Made by a program: the position numbers and the translations under genes. Of a stretch of 58,585 bases of DNA, positions 27,911 through 37,471 are shown one piece after another. Source of the stretch: Oligoflexia bacterium (GTDB lineage Bacteria; Bdellovibrionota; Bacteriovoracia; Bacteriovoracales; Bacteriovoracaceae); the NCBI GenBank assembly GCA_024229115.1, contig JAAEST010000086.1, positions 1 to 58,585 of the forward strand, in the 5' to 3' direction. The first letter of the stretch is position 1. Each line of letters starts with the position of its first letter. The notes under the pieces were generated by a model. The model had not been told where the DNA came from and did not search any database. It saw only the letters and a list, made by a program, of their open reading frames with translations.

Positions 27911-28534
27911 TTAGATATCAAGAGATTTAGCGAGTTCACGAACTCTCTCTGGATACTTATTGAGGTTGATTTGCTTTTTCAGAGGTGCTGAAAGCTCTAA
28001 GACATTGTAAAGACATAGTGATCGAACAGAGACAAAGACATCTTCATTCAAGGAACATTCTTGATAGAACTCAAATGCCTGCTCAGAGTGTTCAGGGTTT
28101 TCTTTAACGAACCTCTTCATTTTCGCCATAGTTCTTCCATATTTAATTAAAAAATCTGGGATATGGTGAACATCGCTTTTTACGACTTGTTCTCTTTTTT
28201 CTTTAGGCGAAGGGAGGTTGGTCTGAAGATACTTTATATCATCTTGGAAATTAGTGTAGGTGTAGACCTCTTCTTTGTTATTCTCTTGAGAAACTTCATC
28301 CGTAGCTGCTATTTGATCATCGTCGTTTGTTTCGGAATCATTTTCTTTTTGTGTCTTATTACTTAGAGAAATTTTTCCCTGAGATGAGCTCGTAATTTCA
28401 TCCTTCATATTTGATAAACTTGTTGTTTCTTGTGCAACAGATATAGTGTTTTCGGATTGTTTTGAAAAACGGCTAATGAAAATCACAATTAATATTAAAA
28501 GTGGAATAACTGGTATGAGTAGTTTCTTATTCAT
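27911..28534 (-). CDS. Membrane-anchored protein of unknown function
   Basis: 207 aa. One N-terminal helix (LLIPVIPLLILIVIFISRF), a Ser/Glu/Asn-rich linker (about residues 30-95), then a helical C-terminal domain with conserved-looking cysteines (FYQECSLNEDVF, VRSLCLYNVLELS). Its start overlaps the metalloprotein gene's end by 8 nt, so the two are coupled and likely act together in the periplasm. Confidence 0.6.
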   Translation of the reverse strand: MNKKLLIPVIPLLILIVIFISRFSKQSENTISVAQETTSLSNMKDEITSSSQGKISLSNKTQKENDSETNDDDQIAATDEVSQENNKEEVYTYTNFQDDIKYLQTNLPSPKEKREQVVKSDVHHIPDFLIKYGRTMAKMKRFVKENPEHSEQAFEFYQECSLNEDVFVSVRSLCLYNVLELSAPLKKQINLNKYPERVRELAKSLDI

Positions 28535-29630
28535 CTAATTCATTAAGCTCTGGTTTTGGATCTAAATGAGTTGCATGTTCATAAGAATTTTCTTCTTCTT
28601 TTGAAAGTTTGTCTATCTCATTCCTAATCGATTCTATTGAATTAAGGTTCTTTTCTTTTAGTTGTGTATCAAGCTTCAACTCATTAAGTTGTAACTTTAA
28701 GAAGAGTAAGTTTTTGAGCATTGATACTTTCTCATTTGTAGAAGTAGTTACTAGTTTTCGCTTTTTGATCACTCTGTCTGAATTATTTAAAATTCTAAAA
28801 CGGATGATTTCTTTTTCTTCTTCATTACAATCCTGACAACTTTTGAGAAACTCGATAAGAGACTGAGAACTAATAGAATACGGCCCATTGAGATTAAAAT
28901 CACAAGCTTTTAGACCTTCATAATCATGACCTTTAGGGCATGGAATATGAAGAAATCCTAAGTTCTTACCAGAGCCATCTGAGTGTCTTGCTTCATGAAG
29001 AAGAGTAGAGATTCTAATAATTGAATTTACACGAGAATCTTCATCTTTTGGATTATCAAGAAACTTCTTACTAAAAAGTCCTTCACCAATTTGTAATATA
29101 CCTACGCGAGGAGAACGAATAGCTACGGTATCATATTTTAAGAGACCTTTTTTTATTCTTAGTCCTAGCAATCTTTGACTTCTCTTTCCTGAGTAATAAA
29201 TAGCAGTTCCAATATTACTCATGATGGTCATTTCTTTAATTTCTTTTTCTGATCGATTAGGAGTAGCGTAAGACTCTATTTCTGGAAAATCATTTGGATT
29301 TTCATAAGGAAAGAAATACTTAAGTGTCTTAAGTTTTAGTGATTCATAACTTCTGTCTTTGATAATATAATTTACTCTTTCGCTAAGCCATTTCTCTATA
29401 TCTGTGCTTTGGAAAGATTCCAATCCAAATACTTGAAGTGTTTCTGGATTAGGTTCTTGGGAAAATGAAAACTCATGAAGAAAATCTAAATCATTTTCAA
29501 TAATACTTACGTACTTTCTTTTAACACCACTGTCATATTTAAAATTAACATTACGTGCTTGTGCTTTTCCTATCAGATAGAGAGAAAAAAGATTAAAAAT
29601 GAATATTAAAACCAGAGTTCTATTTGTCAT
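28527..29630 (-). CDS. Exported putative zinc metalloprotein with HEARH motif
   Basis: 367 aa. Signal peptide (VLIFIFNLFSLYLIGKAQA), then a globular domain with ISTLLHEARHSDGSG; H212, E213 and H216 form the HExxH zinc/catalytic motif. Further potential ligands follow: GFLHIPCPKGHDYEGLKACD, with two cysteines and two histidines. The C-terminus is a coiled coil (LLFLKLQLNELKLDTQLK). Zincin-like fold is inferred from the motif only. Coupled to a membrane-anchored gene. AAGGA precedes the ATG. Confidence 0.65.
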   Translation of the reverse strand: MTNRTLVLIFIFNLFSLYLIGKAQARNVNFKYDSGVKRKYVSIIENDLDFLHEFSFSQEPNPETLQVFGLESFQSTDIEKWLSERVNYIIKDRSYESLKLKTLKYFFPYENPNDFPEIESYATPNRSEKEIKEMTIMSNIGTAIYYSGKRSQRLLGLRIKKGLLKYDTVAIRSPRVGILQIGEGLFSKKFLDNPKDEDSRVNSIIRISTLLHEARHSDGSGKNLGFLHIPCPKGHDYEGLKACDFNLNGPYSISSQSLIEFLKSCQDCNEEEKEIIRFRILNNSDRVIKKRKLVTTSTNEKVSMLKNLLFLKLQLNELKLDTQLKEKNLNSIESIRNEIDKLSKEEENSYEHATHLDPKPELNELDE

Positions 29631-29825
29631 AAGGTCCTTTAATTAACTTAGTAATATTACTAAAGAAATCACTTGCATGTAACGCACTGTGTAAAATATA
29701 TATCTCCCTTATATACGTAAAAACAAGGGTTTAGACGGCAAAACTATCAAAAAAATAACAAACAAAGCCTATTTTCAAGAGTAAAATATCCAAGTTATTA
29801 ATTTTACAAGACCGAAGAGAATATT

Positions 29826-31409
29826 ATGAAAAGACGTTCTTTTATTAAAAATTCAGCTCTGGCTTCAAGTGCAGGCCTAACTTATTTATCTAGTTCCATG
29901 TTTTTAACTTCATGTACTAAAGACAAAAAAGTTACCGCTGATGGATCATCTCCAATTAAAACAATCCAACCTTCTGATAAAGATGAGTTTTTGATGGCCG
30001 AAGGTTTTAGCCATGAAGTGTTTTTATCTAAGGGAGATATTTTAAATTCTCAAGGGGAAGAGTTTGGGTCTAATAACGATTATATAGCGGTCGTTCCTCT
30101 TAATTCAAGTGAAGCTATTCTTTGGGTTAACCATGAATATCCTAATACTCTTTTTGTTAGTGGCTGGAAATATTCAGACAAAACCAAAAATAAAAAACAA
30201 GTAGATCTCGAGAGAAAATCTGTAGGAGGTAGTCTTGTTCATATTAAATTAGTAAATGGAAAGTGGGTTCCTGTTAAGAATTCTCAGTATAATAGAAGAA
30301 TTTCAGCAGAAACTAAAATTCCAATGATTGCTCCTCGAAAAATTGCAGGTTCTTCTGTCGCCGAAGGAACGCTTGCCAATTGTGCGGGAGGAGTTACTCC
30401 TTGGGGAAGTGTTCTCACATGTGAAGAAAATTACGATAACTTTTACGGAGAAAGAAATAAAGACGGAACAGTTAGACCAAGTCCAATGAAATGGGAAACA
30501 TTTTATAATAATCCTCCAGAGCATTATGGCTGGGTAGTCGAAGTGAATCCTAAAACAGGAGAATCAAAAAAGTTAATCTCCCTTGGAAGATTTGCCCATG
30601 AAAGTGCAACCTGTGCTATCGCGAAAGATGGACGAGTTGTTGTTTACTCAGGTGATGATAGGAGTGATCAATTCGTTTATAAATTTGTTTCTGATTCAAA
30701 AGACTCTCTTGAAAAAGGGGAACTCTTTGTCGCCGATATAAAGAATGGAAAATGGCTATCTCTTGATATTAATAAGCAACCGGCCTTAAAGAAAAGATTT
30801 AAAGACCAAACGGAAATTCAAATTAACTGCCGTGAAGCAGGGAAAATTTTAGGGGCGACTCCTTTAGATAGACCAGAGGATATAGAAATACATCCTAAGA
30901 CAGGGGAAGTTTATATTGCTCTTACAAATAACAAGAAGAGAAAGAATTACTTTGGAAGTATTTTAAAACTGACTCCAGCTAATGGTGATCATGGAAGTGA
31001 TTCCATGAGGGCTACTGATTTCCTAATTGGTGGTGAAGATCTCTCATGCCCTGATAATTTACTCTTTGATCACGAAGGAAATCTTTGGGTTTGTACTGAT
31101 ATAAGTGGTTCGGCCATTGGCAAAAAACCATATAAGAAATTTAAACATAATGGACTCTTCTTTGTTCCAACAGAGGGGCGTTATTCTGGAAGAGCTTTTC
31201 AGGTGGCCAGTGCACCAAAAGATGCTGAATTAACCGGACTTTGTGTTACTCCTAATCAAGATGGATTTTTCATCAGTGTTCAACACCCAGGTGAGAGAAG
31301 TCCATCAGTTGATAATCCTAGTAGTCATTGGCCGGAAGGCGGTGCGTCTAAGCCGAAGTCTAGTGTTGTAAGGATTAGTGGGGAAATATTTAAGAATCTT
31401 TGGAGCTAA
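29826..31409 (+). CDS. PhoX-family (DUF839) secreted phosphatase
   Basis: 527 aa. A Tat signal (KRRSFIKNSALAS) combined with a lipobox (FLTSC) suggests a Tat-exported lipoprotein. The PhoX beta-propeller is shown by WVNHEYPNTLFVSG, GTLANCAGGVTPWGSVLTCE, GRFAHESATCAI and PEDIEIHPKTGEVYIALTN. PhoX enzymes are Ca/Fe-dependent alkaline phosphatases that release phosphate from organic esters. The upstream 190 nt hold TTGCAT and TATATA boxes with an 18-nt spacer (29673-29702), but no clear Pho box. Confidence 0.85.
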   Translation: MKRRSFIKNSALASSAGLTYLSSSMFLTSCTKDKKVTADGSSPIKTIQPSDKDEFLMAEGFSHEVFLSKGDILNSQGEEFGSNNDYIAVVPLNSSEAILWVNHEYPNTLFVSGWKYSDKTKNKKQVDLERKSVGGSLVHIKLVNGKWVPVKNSQYNRRISAETKIPMIAPRKIAGSSVAEGTLANCAGGVTPWGSVLTCEENYDNFYGERNKDGTVRPSPMKWETFYNNPPEHYGWVVEVNPKTGESKKLISLGRFAHESATCAIAKDGRVVVYSGDDRSDQFVYKFVSDSKDSLEKGELFVADIKNGKWLSLDINKQPALKKRFKDQTEIQINCREAGKILGATPLDRPEDIEIHPKTGEVYIALTNNKKRKNYFGSILKLTPANGDHGSDSMRATDFLIGGEDLSCPDNLLFDHEGNLWVCTDISGSAIGKKPYKKFKHNGLFFVPTEGRYSGRAFQVASAPKDAELTGLCVTPNQDGFFISVQHPGERSPSVDNPSSHWPEGGASKPKSSVVRISGEIFKNLWS

Positions 31410-31520
31410 GTCTCTAAAAATAGGCACCTTTGAATAGGTATTTGTGATGCGTTAAACACGACAATTTAGTCTAAAAATGATTAAATATGTTTACCACACA
31501 CAATGAAATTCGGGAGACCT

Positions 31521-34500
31521 ATGGAAGAGAACAGCTCTTTGCTAACCACACATCCAGATAGTTTTGTTCACCTACATTTACATACTCAATACTCGTTACT
31601 CGACGGAGCTATTCGTTTAAAAGATTTATTCGAAACTGCAAAGGAGCAAGGAGTTCCAGCGATTGCTCAAACTGATCACGGGAATATGTTTGGGGCGATT
31701 GATTTCTATTGTCGTGCTAAAGATGCCGGTATCAAACCAATTTTAGGATCAGAGATTTATTTCACTCCTGGATCACGTTTTGATAAAAAAGCCGCCAAGA
31801 AAAGTAAGAGTGTTAGTTCGCAAGATGAAGAAGAGTCGAGTCGTCAGATTCACCACTTAATTCTTTTAGCAAAGAATAATACTGGTTATAAAAATTTATG
31901 TAAGCTTCTTTCGCAAGCTTACCTTGAAGGTTTCTATTATAAGCCTCGTGCTGATCTTGATCTTCTTAAGCAATATAGTGAAGGACTTATTTGTACGACG
32001 GCTTGTCTAAAGGGAGAAGTTGGCTATAACTTTTTTACTGAACAAGATGATCGTGCAGTAAGGGCCATCACAAAGTTATCTGAGATTTTTAAAGATGATT
32101 TCTATCTTGAGATCCAAGAGAATGGAATTCCAGAACAGGCGATCGTTAATAAGAAGGTCATTCAATACGCTAGAGAAAATAATATTAAATTGGTTGCGAC
32201 AAATGATTGTCACTATATGACTCCTGAAGATGCTCAAGCGCAAGAAGTTCTTCTTTGTGTGCAAACAGGTAAAACATACGCTGATGAAAATAGAATGCGT
32301 ATGACTTCACAAGAGTTTTATTTCAAGTCTCCAGAGGAAATGAGAAAGGCTTTTGCTCATATCCCTGAAGCTTGTGATAACACGTTAGAGATCGCTGATA
32401 AATGTAATGTTGAGCTTTCGTGGACTGATGAAAATGGAAATCAAATTTATCATCTACCAGACTTTCCAATTGATACTGGAGAATCTGATGTCGAATATTT
32501 TGAGCGTGTTTCTCGTGAAGGTTTAGAAGCCAGATTTAAAGGACCGCATTTCAAAAAATTAGTAGCTCAAGAAAATTGGGAAACGGAACTTCGTCCTAAG
32601 TACTATGAGCGTATTGATTATGAAATCAATATGATTAAGCAAATGGGATTTGCTGGTTACTTCCTTATCGTTTCGGACTTTATTCAGTGGTCACTTGATA
32701 ATGGAATTCCTGTTGGGCCTGGTCGTGGTTCTGGTGCCGGTTCAATTGTTGCTTATGCTCTGAACATTACAAATATTGACCCACTTCCATACAATCTTCT
32801 CTTTGAAAGATTCATCAACCCTGAGCGTATTTCAATGCCAGACTTTGACGTTGACTTTTGTCAGGCTGGACGTGGGAAAGTGATTGAATACGTAACAAAG
32901 AAATATGGTGAAGATAAAGTAGGGCAAATTATCACTTTTGGTAAGCTCCAAACGAAAGCCGTGCTTAAAGATGTTTCCCGTGTATTTGGTTTAACATTTG
33001 CTGAAGCTGATGTGATTTCGAAACTCATTCCAGATGAATTAGGAATAAGTATTACTAAAGCTCTTGAGATGGAACCTAAATTACAAGAGTTAATTGAAAC
33101 TGATCCAAAGATTAAACATATTTTTAATATCTCTCTTCGTCTTGAAGGATTATATCGTCACGCAGGTATTCACGCAGCTGGTGTTGTTATTACCAACCAG
33201 CCACTAGTTGAATACTGTCCTCTTTTCAAAGGAGCTAAGGGTGAAAAGGTAATCCAATTTGATAAAGACTTTGGAGAGCAGATTGGACTTGTAAAGTTCG
33301 ACTTCCTTGGACTAAAAACACTTACGGTAATTGATCAGGCCTGTAAGTTTATTCAAAGAGATCATGTTGAAGACTTCAATATTGAGAATATCGATATGGA
33401 AGACTCATCTGTTTATGATTTTATTTCTCGAGGAGAAACAGTTGGTGTTTTCCAGCTAGAATCTTCAGGGATGATTGATCTTTGTAAGAGACTAGGACCA
33501 GATAACTTAGAAGATATTACCGCAGTAAACGCTCTCTATAGACCAGGACCACTAAACTCGGGAATGGTTGATGACTTCATTGATATTAAGCATGGAAGGA
33601 AAGAAATGACCTTCCCATTTGATGTTCTTGAGCCAGTCCTTAACGATACCTATGGGGTTATTGTTTACCAAGAACAGGTAATGAAGATTGCCCAGATTTT
33701 AGCAGGCTACTCACTTGGACAAGCGGATATTCTTCGTAAGGCCATGGGGAAAAAGAAGATTAAGCTTATTGAAGAACATAGAGAGATCTTCTTAAAAGGT
33801 GCCACTGAAAGAGGTTATGATAAAGATAAAGCAAATGACCTTTATCAGCTCATGGCAAACTTCGCTGAATATGGATTCAACAAATCTCACGCCGTAGCTT
33901 ATGCTGTAATTGCTTATCAAACAGCTTTCTTAAAGAGATATTATCCAGCTTCATTCTTTGCGGCACTTCTTTCTACAGAATTGGCCAACACAGACAAAGT
34001 AACAACTTATATCAACGATGCTCGTAACTATGACATCGAAGTTCTTCCTCCGGACGTTAATGAATCACTTTGGTTATTTAACGTCGTAGAAGGAAATATT
34101 CGTTTTGGTATGGGGGCTGTTAAAAACGTCGGTGAGAATGCAGTGAACTCTCTTGTTGAAGAGAGAGAAGCCAATGGTCCTTTTAAAGGATTTATCGATT
34201 TCTGTGAGAGAGTGGATCTTAAACTTGTTAACAAGAGAATGATTGAATCACTAATTAAAGTTGGTGCCTTTGATTCGATTGAATCAATGAATAGAAAGAC
34301 GCTTCTTGAAAATATGGAGTTGATTGTTAATTACGGAGCTAAGTCTCAAGAAGAAAAAGCAATTGGACAATCAAACCTATTTGCCATGGAAGAAGTTTCA
34401 GACAGTGAAACGAAAGAAAGATTAGATATCCATGAAGCTGCTGATTTTGATGACCGTGAGAAATTAGGTTATGAGCAACAACTGATGGGAATCTTTGTTT

Positions 34501-35123
34501 CTGGTCACCCTCTTGATCGATTTAGAGGAGTGATGAATCAGATGTCTTCAATGGAGATTTCTCAGGTTCATGATCTTGTGGGGCAAGATAAGAGAGAGAT
34601 GGTTCTCGCCGGAATGATTGTTGGGCGAAAAAATATCTTAACTAAGAAGGGTGACAAGATGTGTTTCGCTACACTTGAAGACCTTTCGGGGAAGATTGAA
34701 CTTATCGTTTTTCCTAAAACTTTTGCAGAGAATGAAGAAATCCTTGCGAGTGACGAACCAATGATCGTGATGGGGCAGGTAAATCTATCAGAAGAACCAA
34801 GAAAGTTTTTCCCAACGAAATTTCAAAAATTGAAAGATCAGGCGGAAGAAAGGGTTACTGGAGTAAGAATCTCTGTTAATATGGAAGAACTAAACTCCCA
34901 AAGACTTGAGAGATTTAGGCAAGTTCTTCTTAGTTATCGCGGAAGCGTGCCTGCTCATGTAATATTTGAGTCAGAGCAAGGAAAGGCGAGAATGCCTTTA
35001 GGAGAGGACTTCAAGGTGAATCCTACTCCACAGATGGCCGCAAAAATTAACGAAGTCTTCAACTCAAACTCTGTTCAATTTGTAGTTGATGGCAAGCTAG
35101 AAGAGGGTGCTTTAAATAGCTAG
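31521..35123 (+). CDS. dnaE: DNA polymerase III alpha subunit
   Basis: 1200 aa. The replicative polymerase. PHP domain at the N-terminus (HLHLHTQYSLLDGAIRL), polymerase core with GPGRGSGAGSIVAYAL and the catalytic MPDFDVDFCQAGRG, then KALGMGKKK-like and YGFNKSHAVAYAVIAY blocks, an HhH region and a C-terminal OB domain (VLAGMIVGRKNILTKKG). Start chosen at the ATG 31521, with GGGAG just upstream; the ATG at 31503 is in frame but has none. Followed by a hairpin over the stop codon (35105-35128). Confidence 0.95.
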   Translation: MEENSSLLTTHPDSFVHLHLHTQYSLLDGAIRLKDLFETAKEQGVPAIAQTDHGNMFGAIDFYCRAKDAGIKPILGSEIYFTPGSRFDKKAAKKSKSVSSQDEEESSRQIHHLILLAKNNTGYKNLCKLLSQAYLEGFYYKPRADLDLLKQYSEGLICTTACLKGEVGYNFFTEQDDRAVRAITKLSEIFKDDFYLEIQENGIPEQAIVNKKVIQYARENNIKLVATNDCHYMTPEDAQAQEVLLCVQTGKTYADENRMRMTSQEFYFKSPEEMRKAFAHIPEACDNTLEIADKCNVELSWTDENGNQIYHLPDFPIDTGESDVEYFERVSREGLEARFKGPHFKKLVAQENWETELRPKYYERIDYEINMIKQMGFAGYFLIVSDFIQWSLDNGIPVGPGRGSGAGSIVAYALNITNIDPLPYNLLFERFINPERISMPDFDVDFCQAGRGKVIEYVTKKYGEDKVGQIITFGKLQTKAVLKDVSRVFGLTFAEADVISKLIPDELGISITKALEMEPKLQELIETDPKIKHIFNISLRLEGLYRHAGIHAAGVVITNQPLVEYCPLFKGAKGEKVIQFDKDFGEQIGLVKFDFLGLKTLTVIDQACKFIQRDHVEDFNIENIDMEDSSVYDFISRGETVGVFQLESSGMIDLCKRLGPDNLEDITAVNALYRPGPLNSGMVDDFIDIKHGRKEMTFPFDVLEPVLNDTYGVIVYQEQVMKIAQILAGYSLGQADILRKAMGKKKIKLIEEHREIFLKGATERGYDKDKANDLYQLMANFAEYGFNKSHAVAYAVIAYQTAFLKRYYPASFFAALLSTELANTDKVTTYINDARNYDIEVLPPDVNESLWLFNVVEGNIRFGMGAVKNVGENAVNSLVEEREANGPFKGFIDFCERVDLKLVNKRMIESLIKVGAFDSIESMNRKTLLENMELIVNYGAKSQEEKAIGQSNLFAMEEVSDSETKERLDIHEAADFDDREKLGYEQQLMGIFVSGHPLDRFRGVMNQMSSMEISQVHDLVGQDKREMVLAGMIVGRKNILTKKGDKMCFATLEDLSGKIELIVFPKTFAENEEILASDEPMIVMGQVNLSEEPRKFFPTKFQKLKDQAEERVTGVRISVNMEELNSQRLERFRQVLLSYRGSVPAHVIFESEQGKARMPLGEDFKVNPTPQMAAKINEVFNSNSVQFVVDGKLEEGALNS

Positions 35124-35128
35124 CACCC
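35105..35128 (+). terminator. Hairpin spanning the dnaE stop codon
   Basis: GGGTGCT (35105-35111) pairs with AGCACCC (35122-35128). The T-run after it is weak, so it is either a partial attenuator or an mRNA-end structure between dnaE and the FlgT-like gene. Confidence 0.4.
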
Positions 35129-35164
35129 AATAAATTTTAAAGTACTCAATAAGGAAGAGTTCGA

Positions 35165-36529
35165 ATGAAAAAAATAATACTTATTTGTATTGCTCTTATT
35201 CAATTCCAAGCATTTTCAAAAGTTGTTGAAGGTGAAGGTCGCTTCTATTCTCAAGATGAAGATTCTCTTAATTTTATTCAAAAACAATTACTAGCGAGTG
35301 CTTACAAAGATGTCATTACAAAAGAACTAACAAGCATGGGTCTCGATGCTAAAGCATTCTGGGAATCATATGAGCAGAAATTTGAGTCTTACTTCGAGCC
35401 AATCAACCAAAACTTGAAAGAAAAATATAATATTGATGTTGAAGGTAAGAGACCTGATGTAACGGGATACAAGAAGGCCCTTCGATTAAAGAGACTTAGT
35501 CTAAAATCTAGATATGGAGCTCTTTATAAAGCAATTTCACAATATAGTGAAAAAAGTAAGAGTCGCTCCCCGCAAGTTCCAAATGCACGCTATATTAGAA
35601 TTAGAGCGAAGGTTGATCGTAAGACGCTTCATAAAATTTTTCTAAACTTCACAGCCGACAATAAGAGCAGAAATTTTCAGAAGCTATACATCACTTCGAA
35701 CTTTACTCTTAGAGATCTTTCATGGGCCGATATGGGAGTAGAGGTTGAGAATGATTTTACAACTGTTATCAGAACTCATTGGGAAAAGTGGCTAAAAGAA
35801 AACCTAAAATCTACAGTTGATCAAATTATCTTTACTGATGAAGCTGATTTTCAAAGCCTTTCAAATTTTATGAAAATTCCAAAAGTAACGATTGAGTCTT
35901 TAAATAATGAGATTGAAGAAGAGTCACCTGTGAGTGAGTTTTCTAATAGCCTTTGGATTAGAATAAATGTTGATGTCGTCAAGACTTATGAAAAAGACCT
36001 TAATCAGAAAAGAGGTTATTCTCTTAAAGGCAATTACGTTTTGATTGATCTAAATAACCAAGAATTGCTTGATCATGAAGATTTTAGTCCTTATGAGAAA
36101 GTTTATTCATACCGTAATGCCAAAGCCCTCAGTAGCTCACTGGCCACATTTGTTTATCAGTTACCTATGGATAAATTCAGAAGTCTACCTGAAGCGATGA
36201 AGAGTGCTTCTGAAAAGAAAAAGACAATGCTCGTTCAACTCGATAATTTCAACAATATTAAGAATGTTTATAAGCTTCAAAACTTACTTAATTCTAAAGG
36301 AATTACAAAGCAAGTGAGTTCGAAGATTAATTTCTTAGGAAGTGAACGTTCGACACTTATGATTGATTTTTTAGGGTCACATGATGAAATGCGATCAATG
36401 TTTGCTTCTTTAACAGGTGAAAATATTGGTAATGGGACATTGAGTTTCTCTACAACGGAAGAAGCTTTAGTATTCTCATTAGATGAAAAAAGTAAAATTG
36501 AAGCAACTCAAAGTGAAGGGAATAACTAA
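35165..36529 (+). CDS. Exported FlgT-N-like protein
   Basis: 454 aa. A signal peptide (IILICIALIQFQAFS) is followed by VVEGEGRFYSQDEDSLNFIQ and KQLLASAYKDVITKELTS, which resembles the FlgT N-terminal domain (a VEAEG-like strand, then an Ala-rich helix). The rest is mixed alpha/beta without a named family. Its stop overlaps the next ATG by one base, so it is coupled to the CsgG/FlgT-like lipoprotein. The pair may form one envelope assembly. Confidence 0.6.
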   Translation: MKKIILICIALIQFQAFSKVVEGEGRFYSQDEDSLNFIQKQLLASAYKDVITKELTSMGLDAKAFWESYEQKFESYFEPINQNLKEKYNIDVEGKRPDVTGYKKALRLKRLSLKSRYGALYKAISQYSEKSKSRSPQVPNARYIRIRAKVDRKTLHKIFLNFTADNKSRNFQKLYITSNFTLRDLSWADMGVEVENDFTTVIRTHWEKWLKENLKSTVDQIIFTDEADFQSLSNFMKIPKVTIESLNNEIEEESPVSEFSNSLWIRINVDVVKTYEKDLNQKRGYSLKGNYVLIDLNNQELLDHEDFSPYEKVYSYRNAKALSSSLATFVYQLPMDKFRSLPEAMKSASEKKKTMLVQLDNFNNIKNVYKLQNLLNSKGITKQVSSKINFLGSERSTLMIDFLGSHDEMRSMFASLTGENIGNGTLSFSTTEEALVFSLDEKSKIEATQSEGNN

Positions 36530-37455
36530 TGATTAGTAGAAGAATTTTATCATTATCATTAATTATGGCATTTTTCGTTGCCTGTAGTGGGGAAGTCATC
36601 CAGAGAAATCCTTACGGGCGTAAACCAAGAAAAACAGCGAGAAAATATTTTGATGGTATTAAGAAAAAAGTTGCTCTTCTTACCTTTTTTAACGAGTCTC
36701 CATATGGTGGTCAGGACCTTGGAATTACTGCCACTGAAGAAATTAGAAGAGAGTTAGTCAGAACTGGAGAGTTTAAAGTTGACCCTATGGCCAATAAGAT
36801 CTTCGGAAGTTCTAAAGAGATTTACGCAGGTGGGGGAACAAAACTTGTTCAGCTCAGTCGCAAGGCCAAGATTGCCGGGATCAATTTTGTTCTCTTTGGA
36901 CGTGTAATTGAAGCTAGAGTGAGAGAAAAGACTGATGAGATTGGGGTTGTTCGTCAGACAAAGTCTTATACAGAAGCAAAAGTTGAAATAAGAGTTTTTG
37001 ATATTAATTCTAATAAGGAAATCTATACTGATATAATTAAAGGTTTTGCAGATGATTCGACTTTTAGATTTTTTCAACATGATCAAGAAACAAAGCTTAC
37101 CTATCGTCGAGAACTACTACGTTACGCAGTTAAGGTGGCCACTCGAAAGTCTATTCCTCGAATCTTAGATGTTGCAGATAAGATTAACTGGGTTGGAAGA
37201 GTCGCTAAAATAGTGGGGAATAAAGTTTATATCAATGCAGGAAGAGAGTCGGGAATTCATATCTCTGATGTTTTAAAAGTAATTACAGAAGGACAAGAAA
37301 TTTATGATCCTGAATCAGGAGCTCTCATAGGTGTCTCAAAAGGTGAGATCAAAGGGACCTTAGAAGTTATCGATTATTTTGGTGCTGATGGCAGTATTGC
37401 TATTCCTCATAGTGGTGGTGTGGTCCAAGAAGGTGACTTCGTTCAGTTATACTAA
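36529..37455 (+). CDS. Lipoprotein with CsgG-like and FlgT-C-like domains
   Basis: 308 aa. Lipobox in IMAFFVACSG. The first domain has KKVALLTFFNESPYGGQDLG and EEIRRELVRTGEFKVDP, which fits the CsgG/FlgT-M nucleotide-like fold. The C-terminal part (VYINAGRESGIHISDVLKVI ... GALIGVSKGEIKGTLEVIDY) matches the FlgT C-terminal SH3-like domain. In Vibrio FlgT forms the H ring of the sheathed polar flagellum. Coupled to the previous gene. Confidence 0.65.
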   Translation: MISRRILSLSLIMAFFVACSGEVIQRNPYGRKPRKTARKYFDGIKKKVALLTFFNESPYGGQDLGITATEEIRRELVRTGEFKVDPMANKIFGSSKEIYAGGGTKLVQLSRKAKIAGINFVLFGRVIEARVREKTDEIGVVRQTKSYTEAKVEIRVFDINSNKEIYTDIIKGFADDSTFRFFQHDQETKLTYRRELLRYAVKVATRKSIPRILDVADKINWVGRVAKIVGNKVYINAGRESGIHISDVLKVITEGQEIYDPESGALIGVSKGEIKGTLEVIDYFGADGSIAIPHSGGVVQEGDFVQLY

Positions 37456-37471
37456 GTTTTAAGGAAATAAT

